From contig ONZQ02000011.1 of NCBI GenBank assembly GCA_900312665.1, positions 1 through 64,000 on the forward strand: a stretch of DNA of 64,000 nt, given 5' to 3'. Under the pieces are notes generated by a model. It had not been told where the DNA came from, ran no database searches, and worked only from the letters and a program-made list of their open reading frames with translations. A program made the translations under genes and the position numbers. This DNA is from Cephalotrichum gorgonifer (taxonomy: Eukaryota; Ascomycota; Sordariomycetes; Microascales; Microascaceae). Shown here in pieces: positions 22,496 to 34,390 of this stretch. Numbering within the stretch: the first letter of the stretch is position 1; every line of letters starts with the position of its first letter.

Positions 22496-24885
22496 TATTG
22501 GCGATAGGGAGAGACGCCGGTAATCAAACTCAAATACGGGAATTGAGTGTTCAGTATCGTGCCTATTGAGACAAAGTCTTGTTGGCTAGCCAGAAGAACG
22601 GAATTCTCTACCTACCTACTTCGAAAGGGAGAAGGTCTCCTCTACATATGGAATGGATATTAAAGTGGGAACACAGTCGCTCCCGCTATGAAGAACTATT
22701 CGTTCCGAGTTCCGAAGGCTCTTCCGAGCCGAGTGTGTGGCTACTTGTTTTCACGACCCACTTAAAAAGGAGTTCGTCAATTATTAGGGCTCCCCCGATT
22801 AACCGCCTGCGAAGTTGCTGGCACTGCAATTCGTCCTTCGTGTGTCCAAGTGGGCCTGCCGCGGATGGCACTCGGGGCTGGCTCGGGTTGGGTAGGGGTT
22901 GTCTTTAGGTGGCTTCGGGTAGCTCGGGTTATTATGGGGTTATTCCGGGGGACGTCTCGTCGGGACGTATCTACACTAATTCGCTGGCCCTTGAGGCGGG
23001 GTTTGAGCCAATTAAAGAGCCAGGACCCACTTTGCTTCCGGGGTATGTCGATCAGAGAAACATGAAGATGGCTGGCGTGTGGGGACAAAGGTTAATCTAC
23101 TACGTAGTAACAGCTCAGAGACTCAAGCCAAAGCTGGGACGGTCTACTTTTGGGGGCCTCACTTCTGCATTATACATTAGCTAGCACCCAGAGCTTCCAA
23201 CTGACGAGGGTGTGACACGTAGACAGTCCAGTGATGTTGATCCCCTTTGGCGAGGGCATGTTATTTGGGGTCAAATTCCAGCCTAGACATGGCGTAGGAG
23301 TATAACGAATTCACTAGTCTTTCCAAAGAGGTGCAGTACTGGCGCGCTTGCACTGCGTTTGATGTGGGACTTGCGGCTGTTCTGGAGCTGAAGAAGACGT
23401 CTTTACATGAGTGAAATATCCAGCTCACCGGGAGGTACATAAGGTTCAGGAGACCCTGTGCCACGATACTGTTATCTACGACGTGGTACTATATTTGATA
23501 AGCTATTACATACAATCACATACTGCGGGCTGGTCGAGAGGCTGGGAAGAAACGACACCAGTGCCTCAGTAACGACAAGACCGTTATCCGAACTCGATAT
23601 CTTACCCTTGTATTGCCTGATAGTTTGAGGACGCTAACAGATCGTGCCTGTTAGTACTAAGGAGACGTTCTAGTGTCCCTATTACGAAGGTACCACATTT
23701 ATGGAAAGGTGCCCTTAGGAAACTCAAGTAGCTCAAAGCCGCCTCCCAACGGGACCCCATGGAACACCGCCCACGGGTGTTCAAGATCCGGCAAGAGTGA
23801 ATTGGATTTAATTTAAATGGCCGTGGGCCTTTTTACCTTCTGGAAATACCTTGAACCGTGTCTCTCTGGTATATCTTCCCCATTCTCCGGCTCTGGGTGT
23901 GTGCTGATAATGGTATTAATGTGACAGCACTTAAAATCCTTCAACTCCCAACACCACTGATTTTACGTGATGAGCACTATGGCTTTACAACCTATAACGA
24001 ATAATATTGAAATAGGCTACCTATCATCAAAATATATACTATACTACTATGTAGCTGTGCTGGTCTAATACACACTGACTCCTGTCAAATGTTGTGATAG
24101 GGAAGCCTTGAGAAACGTAAACAGTGGACGGACGTACCTGCAATATCGGATAAGCAGTATCATCATTTGTGCCTATATTGAGCTTCAACAGTTGCATTTA
24201 CACTAATATAGGCCTAGCCTCTTTCACGCAGCATGTGATAGGGTAGTTCCTATCTAAGCGAGCTATAAGTGACAGTCCCCCCGGACCACTGCCGGTTAAT
24301 TTCCTCCAGTCCCTACAAATCTGCGCCAAGTCTGGCCCGCCCACAAAGGAATGTTAATCGTATCAGCCTTTCAGCAACATCGCGACATAAGCCAGTGCGA
24401 GTCAACGAACGATATTTAAACTTAGATTTCATCGCACTGCGGGGAGATAGGACTTTCGAGAAGGGAGTGTCGACATGCTCCCCGCAGTTGGCAGTTTGCT
24501 GCGGATGAGGCAAAGTTCAGTACGGGTCTCTCTCTGAAAATAGGTGTACTATCGCGGACCGGATAGTAAAGGGAGTAGTACTCACATACCACAAGTGGAG
24601 GAAGGATCGGTAGAGGACCATGAGCAATGGGTAAACCCCTTTCCCCGCCTTCGTCGTCATCGCATCCAAATAATGTCTATATATCCAATCTATGGAAATA
24701 GGTAGGCCTGCCGGATTAGCCGATCCAGCAGATGCCGATCTATCCGTCATCACGGCAGCTAGATCCCACCCGGAAATATCGACGAATGTCCCTACAAATA
24801 TCCTAGGTCTGGACGCCATGTCAATTTTCGCGGTACATGCGTTCCGCCTACCATTGAACCTTTACTGGATTTACCATACTTCGTG
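22496..24885. other. Intergenic region, no gene recognised
   Basis: This 2.4-kb spacer between two divergent genes has only short frames on both strands, without family signatures or consistent splice sites. No RNA gene or repeat was seen. It presumably contains both promoters. Confidence 0.55.
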
Positions 24886-26410
24886 ATGCAACTTTTCAGT
24901 GTAATTGCGGCGGTAGCCACCCTGTTCGGCGCCGGTAGGTCTATATGCTATCCTCTCTCCGCCCATCTCTATCACCGTCATGAATAACTTAACGGAACTT
25001 CCATTTAGCAAATGTCGCCGCTCAGATCGAACAGCTTCCAGTCCCGAAATCATGTAGCGGGGTCTCCGCCATGCGCTACCCTCAACACACGGTTGCCTCC
25101 GGCTGGTCGTTCACCAAACTTGCTGGGGGCTTGCAGGGGGTCAGAACTGTCATCTTTGATCCCCTTGGCAACATGCTAGTATCGCAGGCGCGGAAAGGGA
25201 TATCGGTCCACACCTTCGGCCCGGATGGGTGTATCGCCAGTTCCTCCATGCTCATATCGAGCATCGCACTTAATCATGGTCTGTCCCTCACCCCGGACGG
25301 GTCAACCCTATATGCCAGCTCGGAGACAAATGTGTGGTCCTGGCCTTACGACCCGGCCACGCAGAAGGTTGGCCAGCAGAAAACTGTCATCACCGGGATG
25401 GCTACCGGAATTCACTCGACGAGAAATGTTATGGTCGTCCCTCAGCAGCCGAACTTAGTACTTGTCCAGGTCGGTAGCAACTCGAACCTGGATATGCAGT
25501 CCGAACAGCCGGCAACTGGGCGAGCAATTGTTAAGGTGTTTGATATGAGCGCCGTGCCGGCTAACGGATATAATTACAACACTGGCGGGGAGGTATTTGC
25601 GTACGGACTCCGCAACGAAATCGGCTTCACGGCGGACCCTAACGGCAAGGTCTGGGGAGTGGAGAACAGTGGTGATGTGAGTCATCATAAACCGCCATGT
25701 CTTTAAAAAAAAAATGGAACATGGTGCTAATTCAGGGGCGCAACAGGATATCACGCGAGATGGTGTCAACATTCATATTGATAATCCCGCCGAAAAGTTG
25801 AACTTCCGTACGTTTCTTTGACACCTTACACTTGTCTAGGAACTTTTGTTCGGAGCTCTTTTACTGACGTGAGGTTTTCTTGTTGGCAATAGTAGGTGAT
25901 CCGGTTGCGGACAGGGACCAATTCTTTGGGTATCCTACTTGCTTCTCCATCTGGGACCCTGCGCCTTTCCGCGGCTTGACTACCGGCGACCACTTCGCCC
26001 TGAACTCCGCTGGCGATGCCAGCTGCAACGAGCAGGCAATCAAGCCCCGGCTTAGCTTCCAGGCTCATAGCGCCCCAATCGCTAACACTTTCGACGCCAA
26101 CGCTACGAACATGTACGTTACTTTCCACGGCTCCTGGGACCGCCAACCTCCGACTGGGTTCAAGGTTGTAGAGATCCCCTTCACGCAACTGGAGAGTGGA
26201 AAGTTCGACCCTGTTGCGGCTGCAACGAGCAGGGAGGGATACAAAGATATCTTCTCCGCTGCTAACCCAGGGAGCTGCACGGCAAATGGTTTGACGATGA
26301 GTAACTGCTTCAGGTTGACGGCTGCGGCTTGGGATCCGGCTGGTCGGGGGTTGGTTGTCGGGAGTGATAATTCGGCTGAGGGAGAACTTTACCTGCTCTC
26401 TAGGGTCTAG
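24886..26410 (+). CDS. AA12-type PQQ-dependent sugar dehydrogenase (sorbosone/pyranose dehydrogenase-like)
   Basis: Four exons (24886-24934, 25009-25676, 25747-25807, 25893-26410) encode 431 residues. The first 49-nt exon carries only a signal peptide (MQLFSVIAAVATLFGAG), so the enzyme is secreted. The body is a six-bladed propeller of the soluble glucose/sorbosone dehydrogenase type: VIFDPLGNMLVSQ, GLSLTPDGSTLYASS, FAYGLRNEIGFT (the GLRN segment lies at the PQQ site in this superfamily), IANTFDANATNMYVTFHGSWDR, and a C-terminal DNSAEGELYLL blade. Fungal AA12 enzymes oxidise L-fucose, 2-keto-D-glucose and related sugars and can pass electrons to LPMOs. No cytochrome or CBM1 is fused. Exons 3 and 4 were joined by following the propeller frame; the short exon 3 encodes DITRDGVNIHIDNPAEKLNF. 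It lies 5 kb from the AA9 gene. Confidence 0.9.
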
Positions 26411-27533
26411 AGATAATAGTTATATACTCACACCTTGGATTATAAGCTTGCTAGTTGTTCTAAGTCGTTTATTCAAGATAAGGGATGTCATGACGTGTTT
26501 GAGACATGCTCATGGAACCAGCTCTTAGACTTTGTTCATGCTCAGATTTATTCACTTGAGACATTATCAAGAACGAATTGTTGGAAGGTTAGGTAAAGGC
26601 CCCTACGAACATACGTTCTTTATGCTCGTGTCGTTAGAGCTAGTTGACAGATTTCTGTAGTTAGAGCTCAATATATTGGGTTACTCTATAGACTACTTGG
26701 TGTTTACGCATTGGTCTAGTGTGTGCCACCTATTCATGCAGGCGGTCTCGTTGACTACTACTGTTATATAAAGGCCGCTCGGAATTCCGTAGTATCGATG
26801 TATTTCCAAGTATCGGTGGTCCAGGAGTGACCATTACATAGACGCTTAGACGAACTTAATCCCAGTTTCATGCAGTCAACCTCGTATGCCAACGTAAATG
26901 GACCTCGTATCCAGAACCAAAGATGGGATTATCATATGCACCCATTTAGAATAGCTCATCTGAGCTTCGATGTTGATCGGGTACGAGGAGGCGTGGAAGA
27001 GCCGATTTAAGCTGGGGGGTGGTTATTGGGACGGTGTAGAGGCGGGATAGATACAAGCATAATAGTGCCCTCATAAACTTCATGGGAGGGTTACTAATGC
27101 AGTGGGTTTGGGAATACAGCTAAGGCTGAGGGGCTCATCAAGTTCCCAATTCTTTCACGAGGTCTATATGTACTAACATGGTCTTGTCGTCCGCCCCCAA
27201 AGACTCCCCTAGCTGGGATGTGAAAACTACGAATATAGTATATCGGGACAGGAGGTAATACAATGTAACGTTCGAGTTGGACCGCAAGACAATATACTTT
27301 GGTCTTAGTCATCATAATTACTCACAGACGCGATAATTATAGGGCACGGAGACGGAAAGGGGTGGCACCCGGATGAGGCCATGTGAAGTCAGGCCATAAA
27401 ACGGTGGCTGGCAGGAAGTAATCTGTTTTCCCCGCCCTCTTGGATAGAACCTCAGCCCCATCCACCAACATCCTACCACCCCCTTAATCCGTGAAACTCA
27501 ATTGCCCAAGCGCCGCCATTATCGCTCTTCGAA
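26411..27533. other. Intergenic region, no gene recognised
   Basis: AT-richer than the flanking exons, with scattered short frames only. No repeat or RNA gene was seen. A pyrimidine-rich leader precedes the next ATG. Confidence 0.55.
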
Positions 27534-28778
27534 ATGGCTAATTACTGGTTACCCGTCGCAGGCGCCGCTCTTATCGCTATCCTTACTTTCGGCATCCCTT
27601 TATTCTTGGCAGAGTACTTCCCATGGCGCAGTCTACGGGACCAGCGCCTCGGAAAACCTACTGTGGTCACCAAATCGTACGAAGGCAGGACTGTCCTGAT
27701 CACCGGCGCAAATGGCGCGTTCGGCTCGAGGGCGGCCAAAATCTTCGCCCTTCGCGATGTCAAGACTCTCATTCTTGTTGACGTCATGGATTGCAGAGGA
27801 GTCAAGGAGCAGATCGAGGCCGAGCTCGGCGAGATGAACAAGACCAAGCCGAACATTCTAGTTTGGCAAGTCGACATGATGACCTTCGCGGGCTGTCAGG
27901 AATTGGGAAAGAAGGCACGAGAACTGGAGAGTCTTGATCATGTACTTTTGACGGCGGGGATTCTGTCCTTTCATCGCCGCGAGTCACCTGAGGGCTGGGA
28001 AACTTGTGAGTACCCTTACCAGCCTCCCAAAGACCTGTCCATGCCGTGCGAAACAATGACGTCTAAGTTGTATATCAATAGCTTTACAAGTGAACTTCCT
28101 CTCCACCGCACTTATTTCGCTCCTCCTCCTTCCATTCCTTAAGTCCTCGCCTGGAAATCCATCACCTCCGGTTCTGACCTTTGTCACCACCTTCGGCATA
28201 TATCCCTCTTCCTTCACCATGTCCGTCCCTAAACACGGCTCCTATCTCAAACATCTTAGCAATAACAAAGACGGCATGGAGCAAGCGCACCAGTACGGTC
28301 GCTCCAAAGCCCTCCTTCTTTATTTCGCCCGAGAGCTCGCAGCTCGTGTCTCAATTCCTGGTGATGGCATCCGCAAAGTGACTATCAATAGCGCCGATCC
28401 TGGCTCAGCGTGGACGCCACTCACGAATCCAAACCAGGCGAAGTTGATCCCGAGGTTGATTATGAACTTTGGTGCGAGAGATCCACAAATCTGCGCCACT
28501 GCACTGGTCAATGGGGTTTCGGCTTCGGCGGAGGCGCACGGGAAGATTATGCAAGACTTCGACACTGCGACGTAAGTTCGAACGCCTATAGTTACCAGGC
28601 GGGGGTTTTATGACAACATTACTAACGGCGGGACGACAGATATCCGCCTTTCATGGAGAGGAAGAGTGGCCGTATGGCCCAGCAGCGCGTTTGGGAGGAG
28701 ACGAGAAGCGAGCTTGAGACGAAGGTCCCCGAGGTTAAGCCTCTGTATGAGATGTTAGCGAGGAAATCGGCTTTGTAA
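27534..28778 (+). CDS. Membrane-anchored short-chain dehydrogenase/reductase (retinol dehydrogenase-like)
   Basis: Three exons (27534-28005, 28082-28571, 28640-28778) encode 366 residues. A hydrophobic segment at about 6-27 anchors the N-terminus. The Rossmann motif TGANGAFGS is at 57-65, the LLTAG strand near 140, and the active-site YGRSK has Tyr229 and Lys233. This matches fungal retinol-dehydrogenase or WW-domain-oxidoreductase-like SDRs, which reduce or oxidise steroids, polyketides or lipid aldehydes with NAD(P)H. The first intron was placed so that the conserved VNFLSTALISLLLLP helix follows GWETS. The C-terminal part (residues 320-366) is charged and soluble. The substrate is unknown. 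It sits between the AA12 and galactose oxidase genes but has no obvious link to extracellular carbohydrate oxidation. Confidence 0.87.
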
Positions 28779-29148
28779 ATTGTGGCGCTGGTCAGCGTGG
28801 ATTGTTGGTGTGCTCACTGCTTCGGCTCCAGTATCTAGGAACGAGCTGTTCCTCCATTTTCCCGTACTTGTCGACCCTAAATGTTTACTTTCCTATAGGG
28901 ATTCTCCATTTACATTCCCCGCTCGCGCTTGCCTACCGAAAGCAGCTTGCCCTTAGGGCCAAAGAATCAGAACCAAAGAATTTTGGAAGTGGCCCCTGGT
29001 GCTACAAGTAAAACTTTCCACCGACCGCGTCATGCAGTTTAGTTATTTGGAGAATGAATAGTGTGATCCAGATTTAATCCAGGAACATTCCATCTTGCTT
29101 TATGTCCACTGAATCTAGGATGTCCATATATAAACTCTCATCCTCGCC
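28779..29148. other. Convergent 3' spacer
   Basis: It separates the converging 3' ends of the SDR and galactose oxidase genes. No gene was recognised. Confidence 0.6.
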
Positions 29149-31128
29149 TTAGACCAACACCTTAACTGTCTCTGCCATGCTAGGAACTCCAGCGGAGCTT
29201 ATTGCAAAGAGCATCCAATATCCTGGAAGTAATTTGCCAGGGTCATCAGGTGTCTCAAGTGTATAAGTGTTGCCCTCCGAAGACCCCGATAGTGGGACCC
29301 TTCGCTGGTCAGTGTTAACTCCGTGTGTCGCTGTTCCGTATCGTACCAAGGAAAAGGTCGCCTCCGTATCCGTTTCAACGACCAAGGTGTCGCCAGGGAA
29401 TATGTCAGGTGGAGACACCGATATGATGGTAGGTCTCTTGGCCCTGGAGCCATCGCTATTGAATAGGTAAGGTGGTGACCAGATTTGCGCGTCGAGGTGA
29501 TTCTCCTTGCAGCCTTTTCCACAAAGGCCGCCTCCCCCGCTAATAACCGTTCCGTCCGACAAGAGAAGTGCAATGCTGTGGTAAACACGAGCAACCGCAA
29601 TCGATGCCACGACCGTGAACGACTCGGTATCAGGATCAAAAAGCTCGCACGGGAGAGCGGCATTTTCGTCGCTGAAGGGTACAGCGTAGCTCTGGCCGCC
29701 CACGATAAAAACTTTACCGTCGGGAAGAACGACCGCATTTCCGAAAGACCGGGAAAATGACATGTTGGGTAGCTTCTTAACTTGCGCCTCGCTGTTAGGT
29801 GTGCCAATCTGAACGAGGTTCGCATTGCTCGTGGCATAATCCTTTTCGTAGTTTGGAGCGCCACCCAGGGTGAGAATCTTTCCTTCCACCGCATCATACA
29901 TGGCAGACATGCCACACATGGCGTGGCCATCATCCCCGCGGTTGCTCGAATACACAACAGACCCTCCGTCAGAAACGCCATACCAGTGCATGGCTTTACT
30001 GGGACCGGCTTGGAAGATTGTGCTGTTCGTCCAGGCGAACAGCCAGCCGTGATTGTCCGATCGCCAAACCAACCCTACATCGTCAGTCAACATTGGCTTA
30101 ACCTCGCATCCGGGAAGAGCTGTCCATGATGAGCCGTTCCAAATTTCGCCGTTCTTTCCGCCTTTGGGGCCACTCCATGAGCCTCCAATTGTCCAAGTTC
30201 TGCCATCAGACAGGAGAGTCTGAGACTGATAGCCACGTCCGATACTCATGTCCGGTTGGCCAGTCCACTGATTATCATCAGGGTTATAGATGCTGGTCTT
30301 CTTGTTGTCGTTACCGCCGGTGACGATGACGAGACCCTCGGCGTCCATGGATATCCCTGGACAAAACATGTCATGGTTCGTCTCCGAAACGGTGCGGTGT
30401 GTCATCTCTGCAGTAAATGGGTTCCACTCGATGGTTTCGGTTGAGGCAGCGCGATCTGGATAGTCGTCCGGACGGGAAGCAGCCCAGAAAACAAAGGTCC
30501 CATCTCTTGCATGGGCCCCCGAAGCCGGTACGAGGGGGAAGTCGATTGTCGTCTCCCACTGACCTTGACTCGCGGGATCTGGGGGCTCGAAATCGTCCGG
30601 GTCTAAGTCGACGTCGGGGGTGTAAACGGAAAAGTCTGCCACGCTGGTCCAGTTGTAGCCCATATCCTGCCCCTCACTGAGAGCAACGAGTCTGACGTGT
30701 CTGGCAACCCTGCTAACGAAGAAGCTTGTCTTGGTCGTCTTATCATTGAGGTACTCCCCGTACGCGACGGGTTGACTCCAGTTCTCCCCGTCGTCGCTGA
30801 GGAGGATCTCATGGCGCGCAATGTTGCCATTGGGAGAGGAATCCTGCCGTGGGGTGTAAGAAATGCCGCTCACGACGTATCTTTGACCCATATCAACTTG
30901 GATCCAGTGCGGGAAGGGCTCATCCGGCTCCCAGGGAGTGTGCCATATAGTGGTACTATCGTCGTCAATAGCATACTGGGCTTCATTTCCGGGCTGTTCC
31001 GAGTCGGAAGTGGCTGTCCAGGTACCACGAGGAATGACATTTGCCCACGGAAACAAGTTTTGGGCCAGGGCAGTAGGGCCGAGCGCCTGTAGGCAGATGA
31101 CCGCCAGTGACCAAGACTTGAGGTGCAT
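29149..31128 (-). CDS. Galactose oxidase (AA5_2) with N-terminal F5/8C (CBM32) domain
   Basis: The intronless protein of 659 residues has a signal peptide of about 22 residues. A discoidin/F5/8C domain (about 30-170) contains IWHTPW and HWIQVDMGQRY. A seven-bladed kelch propeller follows, then a C-terminal DUF1929-type domain (about 565-659). All copper and cofactor positions of galactose oxidase are present by motif: Cys256 in FCPGIS and Tyr300 in GRGYQS (the Cys-Tyr crosslink pair), Trp318 in GGSWSG (the stacking Trp), Tyr516-His517 in RVYHS, and His602 in ATHGVNTDQRR. It should be a secreted, self-processing copper radical oxidase turning a primary alcohol (D-galactose C6 or an aliphatic or aryl alcohol) into an aldehyde with release of H2O2. 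The full CBM32 plus the intact Trp favours galactose oxidase over glyoxal or alcohol oxidase, but specificity needs assay. H2O2 from it could feed the AA9 enzyme nearby. Confidence 0.94.
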   Translation of the reverse strand: MHLKSWSLAVICLQALGPTALAQNLFPWANVIPRGTWTATSDSEQPGNEAQYAIDDDSTTIWHTPWEPDEPFPHWIQVDMGQRYVVSGISYTPRQDSSPNGNIARHEILLSDDGENWSQPVAYGEYLNDKTTKTSFFVSRVARHVRLVALSEGQDMGYNWTSVADFSVYTPDVDLDPDDFEPPDPASQGQWETTIDFPLVPASGAHARDGTFVFWAASRPDDYPDRAASTETIEWNPFTAEMTHRTVSETNHDMFCPGISMDAEGLVIVTGGNDNKKTSIYNPDDNQWTGQPDMSIGRGYQSQTLLSDGRTWTIGGSWSGPKGGKNGEIWNGSSWTALPGCEVKPMLTDDVGLVWRSDNHGWLFAWTNSTIFQAGPSKAMHWYGVSDGGSVVYSSNRGDDGHAMCGMSAMYDAVEGKILTLGGAPNYEKDYATSNANLVQIGTPNSEAQVKKLPNMSFSRSFGNAVVLPDGKVFIVGGQSYAVPFSDENAALPCELFDPDTESFTVVASIAVARVYHSIALLLSDGTVISGGGGLCGKGCKENHLDAQIWSPPYLFNSDGSRAKRPTIISVSPPDIFPGDTLVVETDTEATFSLVRYGTATHGVNTDQRRVPLSGSSEGNTYTLETPDDPGKLLPGYWMLFAISSAGVPSMAETVKVLV

Positions 31129-32716
31129 AGTTAAATGACCGACGAGAAGAAATGAACGGCGTCAAGGGGAGTGCCTTCCGTTTCAACTAGCAACAAGTAG
31201 TTCGAGGACACTTTTACGTATTTATCGACGCGCACATTGCCTTATGAGGCTTACTCCAACCGGAAGTTCGGGGCTAGCCTGATAGTATGTCATAGTAAAG
31301 GTGTCGCCTTTTTAAGGTGGCCGCAGCGCTATCATCACCCAGCCGATAGCGCCCAATCTCGTATTCATTTATGCTACATTGCAGTTTGAGCTTCCAGAGC
31401 ACTGGTCGGTACGATGAACCCCCTTACCGGTGTAAGCCGTGTAAGGGAAGATTGCACCCGGGTTTATTTTCGCAATATAGCCGGCCTATCTATCCCTGGG
31501 TCCCAGACTCGTGGCGGGACACATTCCGCTTATCGCCAAGTGATCCAAATAGCCTATCTAGTGAGCCTTATTCGGTTCCCTGGCTCCATCTGTCGGGCGG
31601 CAAGATATGACGAAGGATAAATGGGGATAGGTATGGATTCGGAAGAAAAATTGTTCAGGCAGGAACAAATGCCGGCTTGGTGTTGCGAGATTCTGAGAAT
31701 AAACTGCAAGGGCGACGAAGTTGAAAGATGAAGTGCGGAAAAAGATACCGGGACCCGCGTGGTCATAGTAGTGCCTAATATAAAATACGACAATATGTGC
31801 TATTTCTAGCCTAGTTTGGTAGATTTCAAAGGTTTTTGTGAAGTTGGAGTTGGGGACCGCTTCTAAACCTAATATCTGAAAAACACCAAGGATTGAGACA
31901 ACGGTGACCATCCCAAAGAGGACCAACTCGACTGTCTCTTGGAGACGGGCGATATCTGCCCTGCTACTTCGGACTTGCTTACGTCTAGAGCGGTGCTTTT
32001 GATTCCCATTTCCACGCCTACAAAGGAAGGGGATCGGCCGAACTGGATCATACCCAATAAACACGCCCATAATGCCCTATTGCTTCTCTGGTCGGTTAGC
32101 GATCGGTGCCGTGGGCCCCGAAGTAGCAACTGAGCGCGCAATTGGGATCAGAACACTTAATTCCCTTCTTAGATACAATTTTACGTCGTGTTGCCCCTAG
32201 TATAAAAGGATATCAGTAAAAGCTGTTCATTCCATTTCTATTCCATTTGGATTCTATTCATTGGTATTTCTGCTGCCTGCCTGCTCAAGGAAACGTCACC
32301 CTAGGTAAAGTCTGAGGGAGTCTGCCCGGTGGCGTATAAGCACGAAGTACTGGCAGTCCAAAGGGTCGAGGGATCTACCGACTAGCTAAAAAGTGGGGAG
32401 GAGACCCCCGGAAGCGGGTGAGGGCTATCCGAGGCCTTCTCTTCGCCGTAGAAGGTCGCAGTGGTTACCTAGGGCCGTCGATGAACTGCCATTTGGCGTG
32501 CTTGATGTGAGAGGTTCGCTGCAAAAAGAGTACCTGTACAGGGCAAAGTGCACACCCGCGGTCGACTTCTCGCCCAGTCGGCATGGAATCTCGCCAGACG
32601 CTAACTTCGATCAGAAGGGAAGTGGTACAGCATGATATTACTCAATTCCCTGTGTATCCCTAGCAATTTTGAACCACGGTATTGACCCGGAGAGCAGTTC
32701 GGCCGAGCACACCGTC
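31129..32716. other. Intergenic region with an orphan TATA box
   Basis: A plus-strand TATAAAAGG at 32201-32209 has no supported gene behind it; the next frame, near 32393, lacks an ATG start. A 170-codon minus-strand frame (31558-32070) has one hydrophobic stretch but no recognised family and is not called. No repeat was seen. Confidence 0.5.
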
Positions 32717-34390
32717 TCATACAGTATACCGGAACGACTTGTTCTGCTTATCCGTGACATCCTCCAACCCGTGTTGGAACTCAGGCCTTCCGTACTTGAC
32801 ATCACGATTCTTATTCCGCCTCATTAGAAGCACTCTCAACCCAAGTGCGATAACAAACTGAACTGCAAAACATATAAGCACGCCGATGAAGCTCTCGTCG
32901 TACCGCGGCGCGTATCGTCTGTCCTCCCGTTAAAACTGCCTAGATGTGCGAATAGGGCAACAGGAAAGGAACTCACGAGTGGAAGAGTAAGGGGCCAATT
33001 ATGTTGCCAATGCAGTATCCGATCCAAATACCGGCCGCATATGCTCCCTTCTTGGAGTATCCGGCGACATTAGAGGTGCCCAGCGAGATGGCAGATAACC
33101 AGCAGGACGCGAAGAAGGAGATGAGGTAGAGGCCTACGATGCGGCCTGCCGGGTTGGTAGACGGGACCTGCCACCTATTTTACGTGTAAGTTATGATGGG
33201 GACGAGAAGCAGCCTCTCGACACTTGTGCATGTGAACAACTTACAAAAGGGAGCAACCTAGGATGACAGGCAGCGAAGCAATGCAGCAGGTGTATAGCCT
33301 TCCGACTCGAGTCGAACCGAGCCAGCCGGCCCCAAGAACGCAGAGAAAGGCCATGACGCCGAAAGGCATGTTAAGTAAAAGAGAGTGGCGTAGTTCAAAG
33401 CCCATTCCAGCAAAGACAATCGACGAAAAGGTCGTTAAGGTGGCCGCTCCCGTGTTAGAGAGCAGGCCGATCAGTGCCAGACCCCAGAACTGATAATCTG
33501 TAAGAGCTTCCCATACCTGCGGGAGTTTGAGCTGCCTGTTCTCGGAACCAGAGTTGTCCCTCTTGATGCGCTCCAATAGCAGCCTCTTATCCTCTGGGGA
33601 CCACCCCTTGGCCTCCTCGGGTGTATCGGGAAAGATCCAGATGAGGGCGATGCCCCAGGCAAGAGTGATGATACCAGCAACGATGAACATCCATTGCCAC
33701 GACTTCAGGGGCCCGCCCTCGATGTGCGCCAGTCCGTAGTTGATGAGCGGGCTAAGCAGCAAACTCCCACCACTGAACGAGTACCACCATGAACTCCGCA
33801 TACTATGCTCTTCGTGGGTATACCAAAGACCAACGACCAACATGAAAATTGGACTGATACCACTCTCGATGAGCCCCAGGAAGAAGCGGTTTGCGAGGAT
33901 GGCAGAGTAGGAGTTGCAGGCGGGGGTAGTGAGGACAATAATGGCCCAGAGAATGTTGAGGGTAGAGCAGACGCGGCGGGGGCGGAAGCGCTGGGCGAGG
34001 AGGGAGCAGGGGTACATGCCGACGATGTGGCCGAAAAAGAAAATGAGCATGACCCAGGAGTAGCGGAGACCCTCCTCGAGGTCGAGGTCGGTGCGGAGGC
34101 CGAAGATGGCGGCTTGAGAAATGACGGCTTTGTCGTAGTATTGGAGGGTGTAGGTAATGCATAGCTTTAAATTCGGTTAGCTCTGCTTTCTGCGTATGAA
34201 TCAACGGCATTGTGATGGTGCGTACAACGGGCATCAATTTCCGGTCAATCTTTCGGAGGATGCGCTTATTAGTTTCCTTATCAAGCATAATTGTATCGCC
34301 GATGACGACATCCTCGATGGCATCGATGGATGGCTTGACAGGAGCATCAACAGCCTCCTCGGGGAGGCTACCGTCACGAGAGTGTCTCAT
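32717..34390 (-). CDS. MFS anion:cation symporter, allantoate/nicotinate permease (Dal5/Tna1) type
   Basis: Four exons (34390-34226, 34164-33245, 33174-32977, 32918-32717) give 494 residues, the usual length for the ACS family. An acidic cytosolic N-terminus ends in LRKIDRKLMPVLCITYTLQYYDKAV, the family's start of helix 1. Then come the A-loop RFRPRRVCS, the helix 4-5 signature FFLGLIESGISP, and the IFPDTPEEAKGWSPEDKRLLLERI loop between helices 6 and 7. The C-terminus reads GLEDVTDKQNKSFRYTV, a highly characteristic Dal5-family tail. Twelve helices can be traced. These plasma-membrane proton symporters import allantoate, nicotinate, pantothenate, dipeptides or other organic anions. The exact substrate cannot be assigned. 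Confidence 0.93.

Noticed and set aside
31558..32070. 170-codon minus-strand frame with a hydrophobic segment
   Set aside because: No family resemblance, no supporting splice structure, overlapping frames on the same strand look equally open, and the composition of the C-terminal half is not protein-like.
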